DNA of 64,000 bases from NCBI RefSeq assembly GCF_002259405.1, contig NZ_NPFW01000007.1, positions 434,001-498,000 on the forward strand, in the 5' to 3' direction. The stretch comes from Rhodococcus sp. 14-2483-1-2. Lineage in GTDB: Bacteria; Actinomycetota; Actinomycetes; Mycobacteriales; Mycobacteriaceae. Below the pieces are notes generated by a model, which ran no database searches, was not told the DNA's origin, and saw only the letters and a program-made list of their open reading frames with translations. Positions 1 to 9,065 of the stretch are shown here, in pieces (the first letter of the stretch is position 1; each line of letters starts with the position of its first letter). The position numbers and the translations under genes are program-made.

Positions 1-731
1 AGTGCGTACGCAATGGCGATGGGAATGATGAGGGTGTTGTACTCGGAATCGTCTCCGCGTTGCGCGACGAGGAGATGCGTCGGCGCGGGCCGGAAGTGAT
101 ATCCCGGCGCATCGCTGATCAGAATCGACGTGCCGCCGCGTCGTTCCGCCTCACGGACCAGAGCAGGCAGCTGAGACGGTGCCTCGCGCAGCGCGAACGC
201 AATAAGGATGGAGTCCTCGGTGAAGCTGACGAACCGCTCGGCGAGGTCCTTTCCCCCGAGACCGAGCTCGACGACGACAAGACCGAGTCGGCGGAGACGA
301 CGGGCCAGCATATCCAGGGCCGGGCGTTCGTCGGCCTTGGAGAACAGGTAGACCACCCGCGCCCGATGAATGGAGGTCGCCACGTCCACCAGCTGCTCCT
401 GCGGGATGAAGCTCGACAACCGCTCCAGTGCACGGGCCTCGTCGCGCGCGAAGACAGCCAGTTCGTGACCGGTATCGCTGCGCATCAGAGCCGATGCGGT
501 CACGGGTTCGGGGTTGTCGCGTTCGAGATCTGCGCGCAAGTCCGGGAAGCCGCTGTATCCGAGCTTCTGCGCCAACCGCACGACGGTCGACTCGTGAGTT
601 TGCGCGCGGGCCGCAACGGGAGCCGCACGCAGACTCGACGGCTCGGGCTCGCCGAGAAGCACCGCAATGACCCGTTTTTCGGACGCGCTCAGCGACTTTC
701 CGCTGCTCGCCACCACTGTTCGGAAGCTCAT
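1..731 (-). CDS. RpiR/MurR-family transcriptional regulator (HTH + SIS), partial
   Basis: The frame opens at an ATG (729-731), preceded on its strand by GGAGGG, and runs off the left edge of the window; about 243 residues are visible without a stop. The N-terminal ~75 residues look like an RpiR-type helix-turn-helix (SASEKRVIAVLL, then STVVRLAQKLGYSGFPDLR). A sugar-isomerase-like (SIS) fold follows, with VVYLFSKADERPALDMLARR and DSILIAFALREAPSQLPALV. RpiR proteins are effector-sensing DNA-binding regulators of catabolic genes. It is divergent from the tripartite tricarboxylate transporter operon, so it probably controls that operon in response to a sugar-phosphate-like or organic-acid ligand. 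The family call is firm; the ligand is unknown. The C-terminus lies outside the window. Confidence 0.85.
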   Translation of the reverse strand, partial: MSFRTVVASSGKSLSASEKRVIAVLLGEPEPSSLRAAPVAARAQTHESTVVRLAQKLGYSGFPDLRADLERDNPEPVTASALMRSDTGHELAVFARDEARALERLSSFIPQEQLVDVATSIHRARVVYLFSKADERPALDMLARRLRRLGLVVVELGLGGKDLAERFVSFTEDSILIAFALREAPSQLPALVREAERRGGTSILISDAPGYHFRPAPTHLLVAQRGDDSEYNTLIIPIAIAYA

Positions 732-747
732 ACCCTCCACTTTCCAC

Positions 748-763
748 TGTGTCTGTTGACACA
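748..763. promoter_or_regulatory. Inverted repeat overlapping a possible -35 box in the regulator/tct intergenic region
   Basis: TGTGTC and GACACA form a perfect 6-bp inverted repeat with a 4-base spacer (TGTT). The right arm overlaps TTGACA (756-761). With a 16-base spacer this is followed by TGTAAA (778-783), a plausible sigma70-type promoter reading toward the transporter genes. This would be a natural site for repression by the divergent RpiR-type regulator. It rests on sequence pattern only. Confidence 0.4.
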
Positions 764-852
764 CTCAACCACAATCCTGTAAACCTGTGCAAGATTGCAA
801 GTGATCCACAGCACAGCAATCCGGCCGACCTTCTCAGGCCGCATCCGAACAT

Positions 853-1449
853 ATGTCAGAAAGGCGGCAGGCCGTGAAGGTACTGCTCGGCACACAACAC
901 ACGATCGAATGGATCGTGCTCGGCGCGACCCTCGTCGTCGGCCTGGCGACGGTCACCATAGCAACCGGGTACGGAGTGACAGCCGACCCTGGCGTCGGGG
1001 CGGGCTTCCTGCCTTTGGTGGGCGGCCTCGGCATGATCCTCGGCGGTGCGATGTGGGCAATTCAGCTCGTTCGAGCACCGCGGACGAGCGCGCCCGAACC
1101 GGATCCCGAACTCGAGCCCGCTACCTCCGCGGCCGTCGCGTTCCTCTCCAGTGACAACGAGGAGGACGCCGACGAGGCCGAACTGCCCGATCGCGCAGGT
1201 TGGATCAGAATCGGAGTGGTCGTCGCCGCGATCGCCGGAGCCGCACTGGTGCTCCCCACACTCGGCTACACGCTGTCCATGGCGCTGATGCTCGCAGTCG
1301 TGTTGACGTTCGTCGGCAAGCGCACCCCGGTGGTCGCCGTCGGCGTCGCAGTGGCCACCACCTTGGCCACCCGGCTGGTGTTCGACGTCTGGCTCGGCAC
1401 GGCCCTGCCGGCTTCCTCCATTCCGTTCCTCGCTGATTGGGGGTTGTGA
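853..1449 (+). CDS. tctB: Tripartite tricarboxylate transporter small membrane subunit TctB
   Basis: 198 residues. Hydrophobic segments lie near residues 17-38 and 45-65, and two more follow an acidic, charged stretch (about 75-115) in the C-terminal half. TctB is the small four-helix subunit of the TctABC secondary transporters, which import citrate, tricarballylate and other carboxylates using a periplasmic-type binding protein. The call rests on size, topology and position: it precedes the large TctA subunit by only 3 bases, in the normal B-A-C order. The substrate cannot be read from the sequence. Confidence 0.85.
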   Translation: MSERRQAVKVLLGTQHTIEWIVLGATLVVGLATVTIATGYGVTADPGVGAGFLPLVGGLGMILGGAMWAIQLVRAPRTSAPEPDPELEPATSAAVAFLSSDNEEDADEAELPDRAGWIRIGVVVAAIAGAALVLPTLGYTLSMALMLAVVLTFVGKRTPVVAVGVAVATTLATRLVFDVWLGTALPASSIPFLADWGL

Positions 1450-1452
1450 GTC

Positions 1453-2976
1453 ATGGGATTTCCCGATCTGATGGCAGGCTTCGTCAACGTCCTGACACCG
1501 ACGCATCTGCTGTTCGCACTCCTCGGCTGCGTGCTCGGCATGCTCGTCGGTGTCCTCCCCGGGTTCGGTCCCGCCGCCGCGGTATCACTGCTGATCCCGA
1601 TCACCTTCGGACTCGACGCCACCACAGCGCTGATCATGCTCGCCGCCATCCTGTACGGCGCAGCGTTCGGCGGCACCGTCACCGCTGTGCTGCTGCGCAT
1701 TCCGGGTGAGGCGTCGTCCATCGCCACCACGCTCGACGGCTACGAGATGGCCAAGAGCGGACGCGGCGGGCCCGCTCTCGTCGTCGCCGCACTCGCGTCG
1801 TTCGTCGGCGGACTGGTCGGCGTCATCGGATTCGTGGTCGTCGCTCCGTTCAGCCGATTCGCACTCGAATTCGGTGCTCCGGAACTGTTTCTCGTCGCAC
1901 TGCTCGGCATGGCCCTGATCACCAGCTTCTCGGGCAACAACCCCGCGAAGGCACTGATCAGCGTGGGTCTCGGCCTGGCGATCGCGTCGGTGGGCATCGA
2001 TTCCGGCCAAGGCGTCCAGCGATTCACGTTCGGCATGCCGGAACTGTTCGACGGCGTCGCACTCGTGGCCGTCGTGATGGGCTGCTTCGGCCTCACCGAA
2101 ATCCTCATCCAGGCCCGCTCGGCGGGAGGTGCCGGCCGACGACCACTCGCCGTCGGCAAGCTGCTGCCCACCAAGACCGACATCACCAGGTCTGCAGGCC
2201 CGACGATGCGCGGATCGGTCATCGGCTTCTTCATGGGCCTGCTCCCCGGATCTCCGGGTGCCGCAACCTCATTGGCGTCCTACGCGATGGAGAAGAAGCT
2301 CACCAAGCGTCCTGGGCAATTCGGCACGGGTGCCGTCGAGGGTGTCGCCGGACCGGAATCGGCCAACAACGCGCTCGCACTGTCGTCGATGATTCCACTG
2401 TTCACCCTCGGTATCCCTACCTCCGCCACCGTCGCCATCATGGCCAGCGCCTTTACCATCAACGGTCTGATCCCCGGCCCACTGTTGTTCCGCGACAACC
2501 CCGAGGTCGCCTGGACCATCATCGCCAGCTTCCTCGTCGGCAACATCATCCTGCTGATTCTCAACGTGCCACTGGTTCGTCTGTGGATTGCTGTACTGAA
2601 GATCCCGTTCCACTACCTGATGGCGATGATCCTGGCCTTCATGTTCCTGGGCGTCTACAGCATCAACGGCAGCGTCTTCGACATCTTCATCATGCTCGGC
2701 GCAGGCGTCATCGGATACCTGTTCCACCTCAACAAGATTCCGCTCACTCCTCTCGTCCTCGCGCTGATCCTCGGACCACTGCTGGAGGAGAACTTCCAAC
2801 GTTCGTTGTCGCTGTCCCGCGGTGACTACGGCGTTTTCGTCGAAGGCCCCATCAACAAGGTTCTACTGCTCGTCTTCATCGCAGCCGTTCTGTTCGGAAT
2901 GCTGCGCCCCGTCCTGGCTCGCATCCTTTCCCGCCGCGCCACCGCGAACCACCCCATCAAGGAGCCCGTCTCATGA
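1453..2976 (+). CDS. tctA: Tripartite tricarboxylate transporter large permease TctA
   Basis: 507 residues with about a dozen hydrophobic segments, the usual length for TctA. Family features are visible: the N-terminal glycine/proline-rich segment GMLVGVLPGFGPAAAVSLL, and a second similar re-entrant-like segment FFMGLLPGSPGAATSLASY near residue 265. The sequence GVAGPESANNALALSSMIPLFTLGIP follows at about residue 300. TctA forms the transport channel in the cytoplasmic membrane and works with TctB and the TctC binding protein. The ATG lies 3 bases after the tctB stop, and the 3' end overlaps tctC by 4 bases, so the three are translated together. Confidence 0.95.
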   Translation: MGFPDLMAGFVNVLTPTHLLFALLGCVLGMLVGVLPGFGPAAAVSLLIPITFGLDATTALIMLAAILYGAAFGGTVTAVLLRIPGEASSIATTLDGYEMAKSGRGGPALVVAALASFVGGLVGVIGFVVVAPFSRFALEFGAPELFLVALLGMALITSFSGNNPAKALISVGLGLAIASVGIDSGQGVQRFTFGMPELFDGVALVAVVMGCFGLTEILIQARSAGGAGRRPLAVGKLLPTKTDITRSAGPTMRGSVIGFFMGLLPGSPGAATSLASYAMEKKLTKRPGQFGTGAVEGVAGPESANNALALSSMIPLFTLGIPTSATVAIMASAFTINGLIPGPLLFRDNPEVAWTIIASFLVGNIILLILNVPLVRLWIAVLKIPFHYLMAMILAFMFLGVYSINGSVFDIFIMLGAGVIGYLFHLNKIPLTPLVLALILGPLLEENFQRSLSLSRGDYGVFVEGPINKVLLLVFIAAVLFGMLRPVLARILSRRATANHPIKEPVS

Positions 2977-3965
2977 GAACACTGCCCATCCTCGTCGCGG
3001 CCATCTCCACCGCTGCGCTGATTGCCGGTTGTAGCGGGGGCACAACCGATTCGGGAGCACCGTTCCCACGCGACGGTGCCACCGTCGAATGGGTCGTCCC
3101 GTCCGCCGCAGGCGCAGGTAACGACATCCTCGCCCGCATCATGGCACCGGCCATGGAAGCCGAACTGGGAGTCCCGGTCAAAGTGGTCAACAAGGAAGGC
3201 GGCAGCCAGGTCGTCGGACTGAACTACCTGGCCAACGCCAAGCCGGACGGCGAGACCATCGGCTTCACCAATATCCCGTCGATCCTCGGGAGGTACCTGG
3301 ACCCGAGCAAGAAAGCCGGGTTCGATCGCGAAAGCTTCTCGCCCATCGGGTCGTTCGCATCCAACGACATCGTGATCGGAGTCAACAAGTCCAGCCCCTA
3401 CGCCAACATCGGCGAACTGTTCGATGCGGTGAAGGCCAACCCCGGCACCATCACGGTGGGCACCGACTCCCGCGCGGGCGACGACCACGTCAACCTGCGC
3501 ACCCTCGAAGACACTCTGGGTCTGGACTTCAACATCGTTCACTACAACAGCGGTGCCGACAAGATCTCGGCACTGGTCTCCGGCGAAACCGACTTCGCCC
3601 TCGGCGGAGTGTCCAGCTTCTACGGCCAGTTCGCATCGGGTGAGGTGAACATCCTCTCGGTACTCACCGAGGAGCGAAACAAGCTCATCCCCGACGTACC
3701 GACGCTGGCGAGCGAGGGATACGACGCCCCGTTCATGACCAACAACTTCGCCATCAGCGCCCCCGCAGGCACCCCGGACGCGACGATGACCACGCTGCAG
3801 AACGCCCTCGAGACTGCGCTGGCCGACCCGACCGTGGCCGAGAAGCTGACCGGCGCAGCGACACAACCCGATTGGGTCTCCGGTGCCGACGTCGAAGCCC
3901 TGTGGGAACAGCGTGAAACCGAGATCGAGCCGATCATCGCCGAACTGCTCGCCGACCAGCAATAA
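2973..3965 (+). CDS. tctC: TctC-family solute-binding lipoprotein
   Basis: 330 residues. An N-terminal signal peptide ends in a lipobox (LIAGC, Cys20), so the mature protein should be anchored to the outer face of the membrane. The Bug/TctC fold is recognisable from VEWVVPSAAGAGNDILARIM, PDGETIGFTNIPSI, and the C-terminal YDAPFMTNNFAISAPAGTPD. These proteins capture carboxylates between two lobes and deliver them to TctAB. The start overlaps the tctA stop (ATGA). The next gene, an RraA-type aldolase 23 bases downstream, suggests that the imported acid is channelled to a pyruvate- or oxaloacetate-yielding lyase. Confidence 0.93.
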   Translation: MRTLPILVAAISTAALIAGCSGGTTDSGAPFPRDGATVEWVVPSAAGAGNDILARIMAPAMEAELGVPVKVVNKEGGSQVVGLNYLANAKPDGETIGFTNIPSILGRYLDPSKKAGFDRESFSPIGSFASNDIVIGVNKSSPYANIGELFDAVKANPGTITVGTDSRAGDDHVNLRTLEDTLGLDFNIVHYNSGADKISALVSGETDFALGGVSSFYGQFASGEVNILSVLTEERNKLIPDVPTLASEGYDAPFMTNNFAISAPAGTPDATMTTLQNALETALADPTVAEKLTGAATQPDWVSGADVEALWEQRETEIEPIIAELLADQQ

Positions 3966-3988
3966 GTCACCCGAAAGGCATTGATCTC

Positions 3989-4600
3989 ATGAGTACCGAA
4001 ACCTATTCCAACACTGCCGTATCCGACGACATGATCGAACGCTTCTCTCGGGTGCCCGCAGCAAACGTAGGCGATGCCCAGGATCGTTTCGGCATCATCG
4101 CCGGACTGCGGCCCATTTGGGCCGGAGCAGCGGTCACCGGCCGGGCCTACACCGTGTGGACCCGATCAGGCGACAACCTCTACATCCACAAGGCTCTCGA
4201 CGACGCCCGCCCCGACGACGTCATCGTCGTCAACGGCTCGGGCGACGACACCCGCGCCCTCATCGGCGATCTCATCGGGATCCGCGCCAAATCGCTGGGC
4301 ATTGCGGGGTTTGTCATCGACGGTGCCGTGCGCGACGCCGACGCATTGGCCGAGCTGGGCCTGCCCGTCTTCGCCCGAAGTGTCACACCTGCCGGGCCGT
4401 ACAAGAACGGGCCGGGCCGGCTCAACGAGCCGGTGGCGCTCGGAGGCGTCGTCGTATCTCCCGGTGATGTCATCGTCGCCGACGCCGACGGCGTGGTCGT
4501 CGTGAAGAGCTCCGATGTGGAGGTCGTCATCGTCGCTGCCGAGGAAGTAGTGGCACGTGAGGCGTCGAAACGCGAGAGCTTCTCGGCCCGCAGCCACTGA
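3989..4600 (+). CDS. RraA-family aldolase/decarboxylase (HMG/CHA aldolase-like)
   Basis: 203 residues, typical of the RraA / 4-hydroxy-4-methyl-2-oxoglutarate aldolase family, often misnamed a demethylmenaquinone methyltransferase. The N-terminus has RVPAANVGDAQDRFG. The substrate and metal site motif is visible as GDLIGIRAKSLGIAGFVIDG followed by AVRDADAL. The adjacent Arg-Asp pair matches the catalytic Arg and the metal-linked Asp of the class II pyruvate aldolases. True RNase E inhibitors of this fold have other surfaces, so a catabolic lyase is favoured here. It sits 23 bases after tctC with AAAGG as ribosome site, and is probably the enzyme acting on the imported acid. The exact substrate is unknown. 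Confidence 0.85.
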   Translation: MSTETYSNTAVSDDMIERFSRVPAANVGDAQDRFGIIAGLRPIWAGAAVTGRAYTVWTRSGDNLYIHKALDDARPDDVIVVNGSGDDTRALIGDLIGIRAKSLGIAGFVIDGAVRDADALAELGLPVFARSVTPAGPYKNGPGRLNEPVALGGVVVSPGDVIVADADGVVVVKSSDVEVVIVAAEEVVAREASKRESFSARSH

Positions 4601-4608
4601 ACACCGCC

Positions 4609-5364
4609 TCAGACGAGCAGATCCACCGCTGCAGGGCGACCGATTCGGTAGCCCTGCAGCAGATCGGCCCCGACCGAAATCGCGGTCTCGAGATCGTCGT
4701 CGGTCTCGACACCCTCGAACACGCATCGGGCGTCGGTCTTGCGCGCGAACTCGAGCACGAGTTCGGCCAATGCCAGCTTCGCCCGGTTCGCCCTCATCTC
4801 GTGGACGACGAAGGCATCGAGTTTGACGATCTCCGGTTCCAGCAGAACGAGATGTCGCATACCCGCGTACGCCGATCCCACATCGTCGACCGCCACGGCC
4901 ACCCCACCACGTCGAAGTTCGCCCAGCACAGCGACCACCGCATCCTCGTCGTCGAGCGCGGCATGCTCCGTTATCTCGACGACCAGAGGTCGTCGCCGAC
5001 CGGCGTCGAGCAGCAGTTCGATCAGCGGCGCATCGACCAGTAGCGTTGCAGCGCTAAGATTCACGGCAACGAAGGACTCGCAGGGTAGACGAGCGGACTC
5101 GTCCAAGGCCCGGACAGCCGCCGATCGGTCGAGCTCGGGTCCCAGACCGCAGTGCGCGGCATCGGTGAACCATGCTGCGGGATCACCACCGGTGGCCGGG
5201 AAGCGGGACAGGGCCTCGTATCCCTCGACGGATCCGTCACTCGCGCGGACGATCGGTTGGAACACGACGTCCGGGCCACCGCTTGCGATCACGGCCTCGA
5301 CCCGACGCCGCGCACGCAACAGCGTCGAGTGCAGCGGTGTCGAGGCACCTCTAGTCGACGACAC
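4609..5364 (-). CDS. Stand-alone EAL-domain protein (probable c-di-GMP phosphodiesterase)
   Basis: 251 residues, a single EAL domain with no sensor, membrane or GGDEF part. The catalytic and metal-binding motifs appear complete: EALSRFP, FVAVNLSA, VVEITEHA, VAVDDVGSAYAG (double Asp), VKLD, FEGVET and LLQGYRIGRP. The family hydrolyses cyclic di-GMP to pGpG in the cytoplasm. The GTG start is chosen because no better in-frame start lies upstream. It converges with the RraA gene (8-base gap) and is only 45 bases downstream of the lipase gene on the same strand. A second c-di-GMP gene lies at 58123-59985. Confidence 0.88.
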   Translation of the reverse strand: MSSTRGASTPLHSTLLRARRRVEAVIASGGPDVVFQPIVRASDGSVEGYEALSRFPATGGDPAAWFTDAAHCGLGPELDRSAAVRALDESARLPCESFVAVNLSAATLLVDAPLIELLLDAGRRRPLVVEITEHAALDDEDAVVAVLGELRRGGVAVAVDDVGSAYAGMRHLVLLEPEIVKLDAFVVHEMRANRAKLALAELVLEFARKTDARCVFEGVETDDDLETAISVGADLLQGYRIGRPAAVDLLV

Positions 5365-5409
5365 GGGTCCACACGGGAATCACCGTACGCCGCTGAGCCA
5401 CAACCGCGA

Positions 5410-6702
5410 TCAGTCCAGAGTGCATGCGGATACGGGAATGTCGGCGAACCGGTCCATCAAGAACGTCGCAGCCTCTCCGCCGTAACCGTCGATCAACTGC
5501 GGTCCGAAGTGGTTCGGCAACACAGCACCCTGCAGAATCGGCGGCAAAGTATTCGTGCGGAACTCGACCGAGGCACCTCGCCCACACCAATCCTGGGCCA
5601 ACTGTCGGGCCTGACCGTACGGAACCGTGTCGTCGTTGAGTCCGCTGGTGATCATCACCGGTGCGTTCGGAGTACTGCGGCCGATACGTTGCTCGTCCAG
5701 GATTCGACCGGCCTCAGGAATGGTGCCCAGGTTCTCTAGCATCGATCTACCGTCGACGGTGAGCGATTCTGTCTTCAGGAAAGGGTATTTCAGAATCGTG
5801 TCGCCGATGCACTGCGTGGACAGGTCGTCGAGCACCGCCTTGCCGTGATCGGTGAGTCGCTCGTCGATGAGTGGCAGCAGACTCGAATCTCGCTCGACGA
5901 AGCCGTTGAGGGCATAACCGATCACACCTCCGATCAGCGTCCCGTCGACAGTTTTCAACACCTCGAGCAAGTCGGCAGTGGGGGCACCCGCCCAGGTGCC
6001 CTTCAGATTGAGGTCCGGTGCGTAGTCCGAGGCGAGTTCTGCAGCGGCGGCGGCAGCTCCCCCGCCCTGCGAGTAACCCCAGATGCCGATCGGCGCATTC
6101 GCGTCGCCGGTCAATTCTGTTGCCGCGCGAGCACCGTCGAGAACTGCGTGCGCCTCCTCCGATCTGTTCACGTAGGTGTGCAGCCCGGGCGTTCCCAGCC
6201 CGATGTAATCGGTGACGAACACGTTCGCCCCCATCGATCCCCACAGCGTCGACGACAGCAACTCCTGGTTGAACGAGATCGACAGTGGTTGCGTCACAGC
6301 ATTGATCGAGGTAGGGAACGCTCTCGACGGGGCGCACTGATCGCCCTGCCCCACGGTTCCCGGTGCGACGACGATGGTCGGTCGTGGGCCCGCACCTCGC
6401 CACGGCACCTCGGTCTCGATGAATGTGCCCGACACCGCCACCGGCGCATCGTCCTGTGATCGAGAGGTGTACAGCACCCGTTGCGCCTGGGCCGGATACG
6501 AGCCGTCCGTACCCGGCAGTGCAGCGAACAACGACATCGGTTGCGTCCGAACGACGGATCCGGGGCTGTCGGCGAGCTGGGCAGGAGGGACGTAGAAATC
6601 GTCGACGACATCGGCCTGCGCTGCAGAGGCCCCGAGTACGGTTACCGAGGACGCAAGCACAGCAGTTGCGACTGCGCCGATCATGGTGCGATACAGATGC
6701 AT
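5410..6702 (-). CDS. Secreted lipase (LIP / PF03583-type)
   Basis: 430 residues. The start MHLYRTMIGAVATAVLASSV leads a Sec signal peptide that probably ends near ASAAQA (residue ~30). The LIP-family alpha/beta-hydrolase core is visible: IVVAPGTVGQGDQCAPS in the oxyanion region, WGYSQGGGAAAAAAE with the nucleophile Ser, APVMITSGLNDDTVPYGQA with the acidic residue, and NHFGPQ with a candidate catalytic His. Relatives hydrolyse triacylglycerols or other esters outside the cell. The gene starts 21 bases after the cholesterol-oxidase-like gene, so the two are likely co-transcribed. Cleavage of sterol esters followed by sterol oxidation is a reasonable but unproven joint role. Confidence 0.9.
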   Translation of the reverse strand: MHLYRTMIGAVATAVLASSVTVLGASAAQADVVDDFYVPPAQLADSPGSVVRTQPMSLFAALPGTDGSYPAQAQRVLYTSRSQDDAPVAVSGTFIETEVPWRGAGPRPTIVVAPGTVGQGDQCAPSRAFPTSINAVTQPLSISFNQELLSSTLWGSMGANVFVTDYIGLGTPGLHTYVNRSEEAHAVLDGARAATELTGDANAPIGIWGYSQGGGAAAAAAELASDYAPDLNLKGTWAGAPTADLLEVLKTVDGTLIGGVIGYALNGFVERDSSLLPLIDERLTDHGKAVLDDLSTQCIGDTILKYPFLKTESLTVDGRSMLENLGTIPEAGRILDEQRIGRSTPNAPVMITSGLNDDTVPYGQARQLAQDWCGRGASVEFRTNTLPPILQGAVLPNHFGPQLIDGYGGEAATFLMDRFADIPVSACTLD

Positions 6703-6723
6703 TGGACTCTTTCTACCGAGGGG

Positions 6724-8313
6724 TCAGATAATTGTGCCGAGGTCGCGGGCGACGATGTTGTCCAGTGCCCGCTCTGCCAGCGCCGCGATCGTCATGGACG
6801 GGTTGCAAGCCGCGGTGTTGCCGGGCATCAACGCACCGTCCAGAACGTACAGTCCGCGCTGGCCCTGTACGCGGCCGTCGAGATCGCACACCGGACCCAT
6901 GTTCGCCCCGCCCAACGCATGCCAGGTGGACGGGAACAACGCATTGGTATCGGTGAGGATGCTGCCCGAACCGGCGATGCGACGCACCGTCGGATCGATG
7001 GAGCCGTCCTGAATGAAGGAGTCGCCGTTGGCCGGCCAGTACAGCTGGGCTCGGTCGCGTGCGGAATCGTAGGCGAAGTGGCCGCGACCGTCACTGACTC
7101 CGTAGCCGACGAGCATCGTGCTGTGGGCATCGACACCCAACGGCGGAATGGATGCCTGAATGACCGTGTGAGCGGTGCGCGGGTCGTCCCAGTTCAAGCT
7201 GCCGAACACCACCGGACCACCCTGCGGCGTACCGAACTGCTGCTCGATGCTCGACCACACGTAGATGCGATCTGCGTTGGTTCCCCAGCCCTGCCCGAGC
7301 TGGTCCGGTAGATCGGGAATGGATCCGGTGGCCCCGGCACGGACCAGTAGCTTGGTGGTGTTCAGGCTGCCGGCGGCCATGATCAACGCGCCGGTGGTGA
7401 GGATCTTGTTCTCCAACACCGTTCCGTCGGAATCGATTCGGTCGACATGGACGGCCCAGCGACCATCGGCAGCACGCTCGACGTGCGTGACGTTGTGTTG
7501 CGTCGCCACGGTGGCCAGACCCGTCGCCTCTGCAGCTGCAATGTAGGTGACGTCGACCGAGTGCTTGCCTCCGTTGTTCACTCCGAACGCGCCTGCACCG
7601 TTGGTGTACGACGGCTTCATCACCCCACGTGTTTCGTCGAGGGCGTAGTTCCAGTCGATCGGCATCGGAATCTTCGACACCGGCAGACCTGCCCGCCGCG
7701 CACTGTCTGCGAACACCCGTGCCGCTTGATAATTGGGTGTGGCGATCAACTCGTCCGGAGCCTGCTCGAGCTGCAGCATCCGCGCGACGCGGGGGTAGTG
7801 GACCGCGTTCAACGTGGCCCAGTCGAGGTCGACCGGAAAGTGAGTCTCGAAGACGGCCTGCGAGGGCTGCAACGTCATGCCCTGGTAGATCAGGGACCCG
7901 CCGCCCACTCCGGCAGCGCACAGCGCGGTCATGTTGTCGCCGGGGACTGCCTCGAGCAAGCCGACGTACGGATCGAACGGAACCGGCCTCCCGAACAGAT
8001 TGGGGCTCGAGCCGTACCACAGCATCCGCTTGTCCGGCGAAGTCGCATTGGGGAAGGTATCGGCATTCGGGCCTGTGGACCAACGTCTTCCGCGCTCGAG
8101 TACCAGAACGGGAACACCGGCCTCGGCCAGGCGCAACGCTGCGACGCCGCCCCCGAACCCGGATCCGATGACGATTGCGCGGTGGTCCTCGCGGGTGAGT
8201 GGAATCCGAGTCCTGGCACAGGGGCTCGCATGGGCTACACCGGTCCCCGCCACTGCAGCCAGGCCCGCAACTGCGGTAGCGCCCAGAAATGACCGACGAT
8301 TCAGATTCGACAC
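6724..8313 (-). CDS. Tat-exported GMC flavoprotein, cholesterol-oxidase-like
   Basis: About 529 residues from the GTG at 8311-8313, chosen because TGGGGGGAA lies just upstream and the protein then begins with a twin-arginine signal (NRRSFLGATAVAGLAAVAG). The FAD-binding GxGxxG is IVIGSGFGGGVAALRLAEAG. The C-terminal half carries TWHALGGANMG, matching the conserved active-site His, and YVLDGALMPGNTAACNPSMT, matching the conserved Asn of class I cholesterol oxidases. Such enzymes use O2 to oxidise 3-beta-hydroxysteroids and make H2O2 outside the cell. A different secondary-alcohol substrate is possible. A longer ATG start at 8340 is less likely. Confidence 0.88.
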   Translation of the reverse strand: MSNLNRRSFLGATAVAGLAAVAGTGVAHASPCARTRIPLTREDHRAIVIGSGFGGGVAALRLAEAGVPVLVLERGRRWSTGPNADTFPNATSPDKRMLWYGSSPNLFGRPVPFDPYVGLLEAVPGDNMTALCAAGVGGGSLIYQGMTLQPSQAVFETHFPVDLDWATLNAVHYPRVARMLQLEQAPDELIATPNYQAARVFADSARRAGLPVSKIPMPIDWNYALDETRGVMKPSYTNGAGAFGVNNGGKHSVDVTYIAAAEATGLATVATQHNVTHVERAADGRWAVHVDRIDSDGTVLENKILTTGALIMAAGSLNTTKLLVRAGATGSIPDLPDQLGQGWGTNADRIYVWSSIEQQFGTPQGGPVVFGSLNWDDPRTAHTVIQASIPPLGVDAHSTMLVGYGVSDGRGHFAYDSARDRAQLYWPANGDSFIQDGSIDPTVRRIAGSGSILTDTNALFPSTWHALGGANMGPVCDLDGRVQGQRGLYVLDGALMPGNTAACNPSMTIAALAERALDNIVARDLGTII

Positions 8314-8415
8314 GTTCCCCCCACGCTTGCTGACGTGCACGCATCGAGACTCGGGTCACATGTACGTGCGGTGCAAAACTAGACAGAAGGAGGCTCGGGT
8401 GTCAAGTTTTTGATG

Positions 8416-8967
8416 CTAAGCAAAGGGCAGGACCGGAATCAACCACCGTTCCAGGTAGCGGCGCAAACCGTCGTCGTCGTGAATGGACGGGTCGTCGAAC
8501 AGGATCACCGAGAGCCCCACCCGCACGATGACGCCGTCGATGCCGTGGAACTGCGTGGAATCGAAGCTCGGATTGCGTGCGATGTACCCGTCGAGAAACT
8601 GGCGAACCACCGGCTGCGCGCGATCCATCATGTCCGCGTCGAACAGTGGGTTCGCGTTGCCCGAGCGCAACAACGAGTTCAGAACAGGTTCGCGCCGAAT
8701 GAGATTGCGCGCAGCGACCACGGTCTCGACGATGAATTCCGTCGGAGTCTCGGCCTGATCGGCCTTATCCCTGATACCGCCCAGCACGTCGACGATCAGT
8801 CCCACCATCGCCTCGGAGACCATGTCCTCACGGGTGGTGAAGATCGAATACACCGTCTGCCGCGTGACACCCGCAGCACGCGCCGCCGCCGCGATCGTGA
8901 CACCCTCGAAGCCGGTCTCGGCGATCAACCCGAGGGTGGCATCGAGAATCTTCTGCTTGGACCGCAC
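8416..8967 (-). CDS. TetR-family transcriptional regulator
   Basis: 183 residues from a GTG start. The N-terminal helix-turn-helix is clear: KILDATLGLIAETGFEGVTI, then AAARAAGVTRQTVYSIFTTR. The remainder is an all-alpha ligand domain without similarity I recognise. It sits about 100 bases upstream of the cholesterol-oxidase-like gene on the same strand and is divergent from the carboxylesterase at 9066. It may control both directions. I see no strong palindrome in the 98-base intergenic region. Confidence 0.9.
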   Translation of the reverse strand: MRSKQKILDATLGLIAETGFEGVTIAAAARAAGVTRQTVYSIFTTREDMVSEAMVGLIVDVLGGIRDKADQAETPTEFIVETVVAARNLIRREPVLNSLLRSGNANPLFDADMMDRAQPVVRQFLDGYIARNPSFDSTQFHGIDGVIVRVGLSVILFDDPSIHDDDGLRRYLERWLIPVLPFA

Positions 8968-9065
8968 GGTCCGATTATGACGCCTACCCTGTCATTGCCT
9001 CACTCGAGTGTTCGACGGCGCGGAGACGATAAGCTCGCACCTGTTCATCGAATGGGGGTTCACAC

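Noticed and set aside
2826..3962. 378-residue minus-strand open frame opposite tctC
   Set aside because: The plus strand encodes a well-recognised binding protein with lipobox; the minus frame shows no family motif.
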